Position numbers and translations under genes: made by a program
Notes under the pieces: generated by a model
The model's input: only the letters and a program-made list of their open reading frames with translations
Told to the model about the DNA's origin: nothing
Databases searched by the model: none
Shown here: one piece after another, positions 56,489-64,000 of the stretch
Numbering within the stretch: position 1 is the stretch's first letter
Layout of the letters: each line of letters begins with the position of its first letter
Source of the DNA: Neopestalotiopsis rosae
Taxonomy: Eukaryota > Ascomycota > Sordariomycetes > Amphisphaeriales > Sporocadaceae
Reading direction: 5' to 3'
Assembly: GCA_023078685.1 (NCBI GenBank)
Contig: JALGAS010000007.1
Coordinates: 1,550,001-1,614,000, forward strand
Length of the DNA: 64,000 nucleotides

Positions 56489-57749
56489 ATGGCCGGCCAG
56501 GATGAGAGCGTGGTGCGTTTCTGCCGCCAGTACCTCCAGCTCGAGAACGAGCTCGACTTTCCGGGACCGCGACTCCTGCGCGAGGAGAGCGTCCAGTCGG
56601 CCATCTTTGCCCGCCTCTTTGCCGACGAGGCCACGGCATACCCGCCCCCTCCGCGGTATGAGCTCCGCGTCCTCAAGGATCTCATGTCTCGAATCGAGGA
56701 TAGCATTGAGGACTGGGAACAACATGTAAGTTCATTCCCCTTTTGTCAGGCCCTGTGTGGTTTCATGAGGACATCTCCGTGTGGGGATATCTTCCTCGAT
56801 TGGTCTTGCGGTTTGGCACCACGTTCATGGCCATCTACGTATAGTTTCTTTTTTCTGATATGAAATACATGTGTAGGGCGTCTCTGATGACTTGATGGGT
56901 CGGTTAGCCGAAAGTCTCGCGTCCCCCGTGCCTTCGGAACTCGACGCCGCCCAGCAAAAGTCGTACGTGACATATTCACTATCTCTACTTGACCAGGCCT
57001 CTTCTGCAGAGACTGCTACTGCTACTGCTACTGCTACGACCCCCAGAGCAGCGCCCCAAATCACACTCCTCGAGACGCGCGACCTCATCTCGGCCGCGGG
57101 CACCACGGGCCTGCGGACCTGGGAGGCCGCCCTGCACCTCGGCCAGTACCTCTGCGAGAACCCGTCCCTGGTCCGGGGCAAGGGCGTCCTCGAGCTCGGC
57201 GCGGGCACGGGCTACGTCTCGGTCATCTGCGCAAAGTACCTGTCGCCGCGGCAGGTCATCGCGTCCGATGGCTCCGACGACGTGGTGAACAACCTGCCCG
57301 AGAACTTTTTCGTCAATGGGCTCCAGCAGCAGCAGTATCAACAGCCGGAGGATGACACCAACACCACCGAGGAGGACCGCCGCCGCCCTCTCATCACCGC
57401 CATGGACCTGAAATGGGGCCACGCCCTGGTAGGCACCGAGGAGGCGTCCTGGAACGGCGGCCGCCCGCTGGACCTGGTGCTCGGCGCCGACGTGACCTAC
57501 GACGAGCGCGTCATCCCCTCCCTGGTGGCCGTCATCGAGGACCTCTTTGCGCTGTACCCGTCGGTCAGGGTCGTCATCGCCGCCACGGAGCGCAACCGCA
57601 AGACGTACGACGCCTTTCTGCGCGTGTGCCAGCAGCGGCGCTTTGGCGTTGGCGAGGTCGACTATGCGCTGCCGGCCCGGAGCGAACAGCATGGTCCCTT
57701 TTATAACGATCAAGTGCCCATCCGGATATGTGAAATTATTTCAGCATAA
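56489..57749 (+). CDS. EFM3: EFM3-like protein-lysine methyltransferase (FAM86 type)
   Basis: Exons 56489..56725 and 56877..57749 encode 369 residues. The N-terminal helical domain (VVRFCRQYLQLENELDFPGP) is characteristic of EFM3/FAM86 and absent from other methyltransferases. The class I SAM domain includes LISAAGTTGLRTWEAALHLG, motif I VLELGAGTGYVSV, post-I ASDGSDDVV, and LVLGADVTYDE. Yeast Efm3 trimethylates translation elongation factor 2; the same substrate is inferred. Two low-complexity inserts are present: an Ala-Thr run (ETATATATATTPRA, about 120-133) encoded by a tandem hexanucleotide, and a Gln-rich loop (QQQQYQQPEDD). An in-frame GTG lies four codons upstream of the ATG, but the ATG is preferred. 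Confidence 0.88.
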
Positions 57750-57934
57750 GATAAAAAAAAAGAATTGTCACGGCTTGTAAGACTGAGCTTCTCGGTTGTT
57801 TCAACATGTGTCCTGTGGCGGATTATACCAGCTTTAGCCCAGAGGGCACCAATCCAAGGAACTCATCTGCTTGGACCCTTTGGGCATGTCTTGGTTTCTT
57901 TACTTTTTATTTAAATTTATCTTGTCTGGCAAGG
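57750..57934. other. Convergent 3' intergenic region
   Basis: A short spacer (185 bp) between the methyltransferase stop (+) and the cyclophilin stop (-). The 3' UTRs probably overlap. Confidence 0.4.
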
Positions 57935-59505
57935 TCACCTTCGCCGGTCATTATACCCTCTGTCTCTATCCCTATTCCGATCCCGATCTCGCCTGTCACG
58001 ATCATCAAAGCGCGGTCTGTCTTGCCTACCACCGTCGTGGCCCGACCGGTCCCTGTCAGAATATCTGTCCCGCCGAGGACTCCGGCTTCGACTCCGGCGA
58101 TTTGGCTTTTTATCCCAGTCACGTCTCTCGCCGCCACGACCTCCGCCTTCTCTACCTCCGGAGCGATAATCTCTATTGTGCTGCCGTGGCTCTCGATCGT
58201 CATTATCTTGGGATCCAGAGGCGGCATTGGTAGTCTGCTGTGACGCATGCCGTCGGCGCATCTCTTCCTCGCCATAGACCATGCCGTATTTCCCGTTGCT
58301 GCGGTCTTCGTTCTCGCCCCGGTCCACGCGGTACTTGCGCCACTTTTCCAGCCCTTCGACACCACCCCACCCGCCGCCGCTGCCGGCGGTGCGCGACCTC
58401 TTGGCGTTCTCGCCGCTGCGCCAGACGTCGCTGAGCTTGCTCACGCTCTGGGAAAAATCGACGTGTATCCTGCGGTCGTCGATGAGCACGCCCTGCATCT
58501 TGAAGTAGGCCGCCTCGGCCGCGCCCTTTTCCTCGTACTCGATGAAGGCGTACTGCAGGGAGTCGCCCGTCTTCTTGTCCCGGATGACCTCGCAGCTGAG
58601 GATCTTGCCGAACCGCGAAAAGATGAGCTCGAGGTCCTCGTCGCGCGTCACGGGGTTGAGCTTGCACACGAACAGCACGTTCTCGGGCGGCTTGACCTCG
58701 GCAAAGGGCAGGTCGCCCATCATCTCGAGCGTCAGGGCCTGGGCGCGCGCCTCGGCCTCGCGGCGCTTGCGGGCGGCCGCCTCCTCGTCCACCTGCTCGT
58801 CAAGGTCGGCGTCGTCGGCGATGCGCACCGTGGCGAGCTGCGCCCGGCTGGGCGGCGGGCTCGCGCTCGGCTCGCGCAGCCCCGCCGGGTCCGGGTACGG
58901 GTCGTCGAGGACGACCGTGTGCTTGATGCGGATGTCGACCAGGGGGTGGCCCTCCTTGTCCGTGATGGCGCCGTTGATCTTCTCCAGCACGTCGAACCCT
59001 TCCACCACCTTGCCAAAGATGGACGCCCGGCCATCGAGGTAGTCCGTGTTGTCGCCCAGCGTCACGATGAATTGGCTGCCGGCGAGCCGCGTGTCCGGAT
59101 CTGACGGCGCCGGCGCCGTGGCCATGGAGACGGTGCCGCGCTCGAGGTGCTTGAGTTTCGGGTGAAAGGTCGCGGGGTAGGTCGCTTTAGCAGGACTACC
59201 CGAGAGGAGCCCCCATATCGAGGTGCCGCCATCCGAGTCCTTTGACGCGGGGCCGAGGGGATCGCCGGTCTGAAAGGAAAAGTTTGGTTGGACGGAGTGA
59301 ACCGGTGAAAAGTTGTAGTATTTGACCTTGCAAAGTTTCAAGAAGCTATCGTAAAGAGGAGGGAAAAGTGTCAGCATCAGCAGTCATGAGACCCCCTCCC
59401 GCCAGCGAAACGGATTCAAACTTACTTTTCGCATTCCTTGGGCGCGTAGTCAATGAGCAGGTCAATGACGATGTCGCCCAAGCTGGTCTCCAACAGGACA
59501 GACAT
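57935..59505 (-). CDS. Cyclophilin-RRM peptidyl-prolyl isomerase, PPIL4 type
   Basis: Exons complement(59505..59426) and complement(59345..57935) encode 496 residues. The cyclophilin-like domain spans about 1-165: [31 protein letters not shown], and [20 protein letters not shown]. An RRM follows at about 245-325 with RNP2 VLFVCKLNP and RNP1-like [10 protein letters not shown]. The C-terminus is a long Arg/Asp/Ser-rich tail with repeated RDRD/DRDR. Nuclear PPIL4/Cyp6-type proteins associate with spliceosome or transcription machinery; that role is inferred. Because the canonical catalytic Arg context is altered ([11 protein letters not shown]), isomerase activity may be weak. The antisense strand is open over 58247-59104 only because of the GC-rich third positions. 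Confidence 0.93.
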
Positions 59506-60677
59506 GGCGTAGACCCTAAAAGTGATTCCCTCTCTTTTCTTGATTCAGCGGAATCATTCTCAAACCCCAAAGATAGGTAGATATCCGCAGTTGCTCTGGA
59601 AACGTTTTGTCCGTCGATTGTGTTGCGACTCTTGGAAAGGCTGAAATTTTGAAACAATGACGAAGATGGAGATACCCACGGCGGGCGCTGGTAGCTTCAG
59701 CCTTGCGGGCGCGCGCTACGTGAAGTAGGATACTCTTAAGGTTAGATGGTAGACTGGAATGAACCCTGGCTCGCCTGGAGAAAATCGCTGGCTGCTGGTT
59801 GTTAAAAAAATCTACGATTTTAGCGGTGAACGCACACCCTGGGACGCGCCATCTCCATTGAGTTTAATGGCCACTTAAGTACAAATAGTGCCATGCGGGT
59901 TACTGCAGAGCGCTGGAGCCCAGCGGGAGGGGCCTAAGACTTTTTTTTTTTTTTTTTGTCCGTTGGCACCTGGCCAGCTGGGCATGTCATGTACGTACTG
60001 TTTATTCCGAATGGTTGCATCAGCCCTTCCCGTCGGCATCACGATAGAGGCACCGCTGCCTCCGAAAAAGTTTGGTCGCCTGCACTCAAATTTGACCGTT
60101 CAAGTCCACGATCAAGATCTTTCATGCAGCACGGAGGAATCGGCAAAAAACGTTCACTTATTAATTTGGATGATTTCGGTGAGATCATAATCGCATGTAT
60201 CACCCGATTACATACGATATCACAATTCAAATATGCTTTGTAAATACGATTGTAAAATGTTCGTCTCTTTTGGCGAAAACGCCAATATTGATACTGGCCT
60301 AGTAATATACTAGCAAATGTTCTTGCAGTGACGGTCAGTCGCCGTAGCATATCAAATGTAAATAATCCTCAAGTCGAATGCCCAATTCCCGGTGCCGACT
60401 TTTTTCCCTCCCAATATTGAAAGCAGAAAACAGCTTTTGAAAAACCAAAAGTGAAAACGCCACCATCATAAAATAAAAAAGAACCCGCCCTTGATGGTAT
60501 GATGTGGTATCAAGACCCAACTCCAGAGCGCCGTCGCCGTGATGATCCAACCTTGTGAGCTACATGATTTATACATGGCCCTTCGATGCTGCGCCGAGGA
60601 TGAAACCCTATAGGTCTTGAAGCATATTCCGTTGCTTTTTGAAAGCGTGCTTCAAGATTGTTGAGAAATGCCGTCTT
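59506..60677. other. Intergenic region with T17 tract
   Basis: About 1.2 kb. It contains the cyclophilin promoter and a run of 17 T at 59941-59957. No coding frame is convincing. Confidence 0.45.
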
Positions 60678-61190
60678 CTAATCAGTGCTTCCATTGCTCC
60701 TCCGGCGTCTGCCTGTCCTCAGTTCCCTTTCTGTGTCCATTAATCTGGTCTGTACCCAGGTCCTCATGGCACGGTCATTTCTGACTGCGTCGCTGTTGAG
60801 CAGCTCTGTCAATGCTCGCTTGATGCCTTCATTGACATCACATAGCTTTTGCTCGTCGGCCTTCATTTCCCCCATGATCTCCTCGTCGAGAACCGGCTCC
60901 AAGATACTAGAGGCCATGCGCGATCCTGGTCTAGTGGCTCCAGATGACCGGCGGTGGTTGCGGGAGGGAGATGTGTGCTTGCTCGAAAGAGGGCTGAGGG
61001 TAGCCGAGCGTGTTGGCGAGAGAGATGGCGACGTCATGACAGTTGATGAAGCGCACGAGTATGCCGGGCACAAGTCATACATGTGTTGTGTCAGCTCCTC
61101 GTGTTGTCCCTGAAGGAGGAGATATCTCTGCATGGCAAAGTCGCCGTGGCAGTTCTTGTTGTCCAGATCCATTACATGTAACGTCATCAT
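60678..61190 (-). CDS. Conserved small fungal protein of unknown function
   Basis: Single exon, 170 residues from the ATG at 61190. The third Met (61172, MDLDNKNCHGDFAMQRY) may be the true start, because the recognisable conserved sequence begins there. The N-terminal part (MDLDNKNCHGDFAMQRYLLL, then EELTQHMYDLCPAYS) and the C-terminal helix (DVNEGIKRALTELLN, then RAMRTWVQTRLMDTERELR) look conserved. They flank a Ser/Arg-rich disordered middle with many SP/TSP motifs, possible phosphorylation sites. The tail RTGRRRRS is basic and NLS-like. I recognise this as a type common in Hypocreales without a known function. Composition and codon use fit a real gene. Confidence 0.72.
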   Translation of the reverse strand: MMTLHVMDLDNKNCHGDFAMQRYLLLQGQHEELTQHMYDLCPAYSCASSTVMTSPSLSPTRSATLSPLSSKHTSPSRNHRRSSGATRPGSRMASSILEPVLDEEIMGEMKADEQKLCDVNEGIKRALTELLNSDAVRNDRAMRTWVQTRLMDTERELRTGRRRRSNGSTD

Positions 61191-64000
61191 AACGTATTAT
61201 AGTAAAAGCTGAGTGCAAAGTGCGTGTGTTGGGATGTGGTGTAGCTGGCTAATGGTGGCGAGCTCATCGGAAGGCGTATTGAAGTTGCACAATCAATCAA
61301 AGAGAGACGAATTGCTCAGCAGCAGTAAATGGAGAGAGTTTTCAGAGCTTGTGTATGTTTGTGTGTATCGTGGGTTTTTGGTATGTTGCGTCAATGAGAA
61401 GATGTGCTGTCGATCAGTTGCTTCTCAATCGCTGTATAAGTGGACTCGGCTAGAGTTGCGAGTTGATCGTCTTGCCGATCCTAATTCTCCTCTCCACGTT
61501 TCGAATGGATAGGCCCTCAGTGTGTTGCTGGTATGAGCGGTAAGTGACGTACGTAGGTGTGCTACGTAGTGATGAAGTAAATCTTGAGGTAAAAGAAGGA
61601 AAATTAAAATTTCAGAAGAGAGTTGAAACAAATGTTGAAATCTCCAACGGTTTTCGGATTTAGACTTCCACAAAATAATGGATTGCTGAAACGAGGAGAT
61701 GGGGGGAAGTCGCGCAGCTGGCAAGTCGGTAGGTGGTTTCTTATCAATGTATTTCGTTAGCCGAGCAAAGTAACGCAGCCCTTTCAGTATGCAGCGGCTA
61801 GTTGTAACCCAAAGGGTGCAGCTTGACGAGATGTAGTTGGGTGGACAGGTCGGTGGCGGAAACTTGTTTAGAAGCTCGCGCTTGTTCGTCTTGACTTTCT
61901 TGAATCGTGAAGATCCAAGAGGGGAAGCTCGAGTTGGGGTGGTGGTGTGGTAAGTGGTAGAGATGCTCCCAAAGTATAAGCACGAAAAAGCAGAGTTGAG
62001 CCTAGATGGGACCCGGTCGCTTATGTTGGCTTGGCTATACGAAAGTCAATCGGGTAATGGTTGGTTGCGATGTACTGTGCTGTGACAGTAGAGCGATAAG
62101 AAGAGAGAGGCAGGCTGTTGTTGTACAATATTGTATGTACGCAAGTCTAATCTCCCCCGAATGTCGAGCTGTCTGCGGTGATGCTGTCACCTGGGACAAA
62201 GTAGAGCGGCCCCAAATGGCTGCGACGAAGCTGATAACTGCTATGGCCAAAGGTCCAGATCGTTGGCTAGCGGTGCCAGGGTGGGACGATACGAACTGCG
62301 AGGCGCACCAAGGCGTGATCCGGTACGGTGCTGGTGTGGTTTGACGAGAGCTGAACACCCCGCAAAGCCTCAGGTTTGCAGTCCGAGAGCAAAAGCTGAG
62401 AAAGTTTTTTTTTTCCTGTCTTGTCGGTTTGGTATTGAAGAGGTTGCTGGGGACTGATGAATAACAGAAAGAAGAAAAGCAGCAAAGCACGAATGGACGA
62501 ATGTTTATGTTGCAATGTAATCACTTTGAAGCCCCCTATTGCGTGCTGCGTTGGCCAGCTGGTATTGGGAGGGGGGATGATCGATGGCCCCAGTATCAAT
62601 TGATCGATGTCTAGCTTAGCTTTGAAGTAGCTGGAGCTGGAGCTGGAGCCAGTGCCAGGGTCCTTGGATGGATACCAAGCGGTAGGAGGATATATTGTAA
62701 ATAACTTTTTTTCCTTTATTTTATTTTTGTGAGGCCTTGGTTTCCTGGTTAGAGGAGATTGCGTCTTTGTAACGGCCAATCTCACAATCACTCGCTTGAG
62801 TGACTAGAGGCAATATCGGGAACAATAGTGTGGATGGGCGAGATCGATTTCCAGCAATCTTTTTCTTGCTGCGACGTCGTGATTCCAAGAAAAGGCCCGG
62901 GGTCTAGGATATTACATAGTATTTGCAGAGTGCAGACCACTAATTGAAGCGATGGCTACCTGCGTCGAGCAAAGTTCGGCCCTGACTAGTAGTCGTTGCT
63001 GTACGTGGCTAGGTGCTCCGTCCAAGACGGGTATCGTAGGCGCCACTAATACAGACGAATTTGTGGTAGCTGATATTGATGGAGATTGGAAAAGAGGTTG
63101 GTCGTTCTTTGTCGTTGCGTAGTATTGCCAGACCATTTACAATGTTTTGATGTGAGGAAGTCACAAGAATGGCGAGCTTGAGATATTTTGCCTTGTTTCT
63201 GGTTGATCGGACAATGGCACTGGAAATAAACTCTTTCAGGCAGGTTGATGCCGGTTTGATCTCGATGAAGGGTTCGAGGCGACATTTGTAGGTAATGGGT
63301 ATGTATGCATGCGTACGGCAATTGCCCCTGAGATAAGGAATGATGCGTTGCGACCCAATTGATTGATTGCCAGCGATTTATTGTGCGTATGTATTGGTTG
63401 CACTGTGCGTTGTTGAACCCTCAAATCGCGCTCCCGCCGAACGCAACGTAGATCATATGGTAAATTTAGCAGCTACTCGGGGCTCGAATGCATCTGATCC
63501 CGCGCGTACATGGGCAATACTTTCTTGGCCAGCAGCTTGACTTGACTTTCTTGGACCCCCGAGAAAATCAGGGACGAGCCGCCAATCCGTGTACCATGTG
63601 TTCAGTCATTGTTCCTGACGGGACTGAATCAAATGTACGTACTTCGTCGCAGGAAGGAAGAATAAACCTTCAGTGACGTCGTGGGGTTCCAAAAAATTAA
63701 AGAAAAGCCACACTCGAAAGTGATCGGAAAGAAAAAGCTGGTTTGGCTGGAATCCGGATTGATGTCAAATCGACGGCAGGGGTGATCCCGCGACCCTATC
63801 CCAGCAAGCCCAGACTTCAAGCCAGAGACTGCCAGTTGATCGGCTTCAATCAAGACCAAAAGGACATGGAAGCAGAGGTCCAGACTGTCGGGAGTGCCTA
63901 CCAGGCGGGCTTTCGGCGGGCTCCCTTGGCTACCTCATGGCTACCTGCTAGTTTCACATCAGAGGGGCAGATTGGGATACCCGCAATCAAATTTGGCGGT
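61191..64000. other. Gene-poor right end
   Basis: About 2.8 kb beginning with the promoter of the gene at 61190. A short GGAGCT tandem repeat lies near 62631-62650. No credible gene, splice chain or RNA gene was seen up to the window end. Confidence 0.5.

Noticed and set aside
56985..57713. 242-residue antisense frame opposite the EFM3-like gene
   Set aside because: Shadow of a GC-rich coding exon; no recognisable domain.
58247..59104. 285-residue plus-strand frame opposite the cyclophilin-RRM gene
   Set aside because: Arises from GC-rich third positions of the real minus-strand gene; no domain.

Overview
The window is nuclear DNA of a filamentous ascomycete, most likely a Sordariomycete and plausibly Hypocreales. 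Genes carry short GT-AG introns (about 45-160 nt) with CTAAC/CTGAC-like branch sites. Intergenic distances are small, several gene pairs are divergent, and the conserved proteins look like typical fungal orthologues. No tRNA, rRNA, CRISPR or complete transposon was seen. Exon structures below were built by hand from splice sites and checked by phase and total length.

Layout. 1-6.4 kb: no supportable gene. 6.4-19.4 kb: housekeeping block with a conserved unknown protein (-), mitochondrial isoleucyl-tRNA synthetase ISM1 (+), GPI-transamidase subunit GAB1/PIG-U (-), pescadillo NOP7 (+), an RRN9-domain Pol I factor (+) and a HAD hydrolase (-). 19.4-29.2 kb: accessory island with a tandem array of an unrecognised gene family (two intact-looking copies A and B, two decayed copies C and D) and an orphan coding fragment between C and D. 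29.2-31.8 kb: a seven-exon fungal protein of unknown function. 31.8-36.3 kb: empty. 36.3-46.5 kb: RPB10 (-), UTP17/NAN1 (+), a 2OG-Fe(II) oxygenase (+), a small zinc protein (-), a helix-hairpin-helix-like protein (+) and a BAP31/YET ER protein (-). 47.5-61.2 kb: secreted fasciclin-domain protein (-), secreted flavin amine oxidase (+), soluble fumarate reductase fused to cytochrome b5 (+), EFM3-like methyltransferase (+), PPIL4-type cyclophilin-RRM protein (-) and a conserved 170-residue protein (-). 61.2-64 kb: no gene seen.

Functional theme. NOP7, the RRN9-domain protein, RPB10 and UTP17 all serve rRNA synthesis or ribosome assembly; EFM3 modifies translation elongation factor and ISM1 serves mitochondrial translation.

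Most interesting signal. Copies A and B keep the same in-frame TAG at codon 142 of a reading frame of 453 and 454 codons. Protein similarity, frame and intron phase continue on both sides, and the strongest C-terminal conservation lies after the stop. Diverged copy D also has TAG at that site. In A and B the TAG sits in the loop of a GC-clamped potential hairpin. This fits stop-codon recoding, above all the A-to-I mRNA editing (UAG to UGG) known from Sordariomycete sexual development. Readthrough or an unusual small intron are rival explanations.
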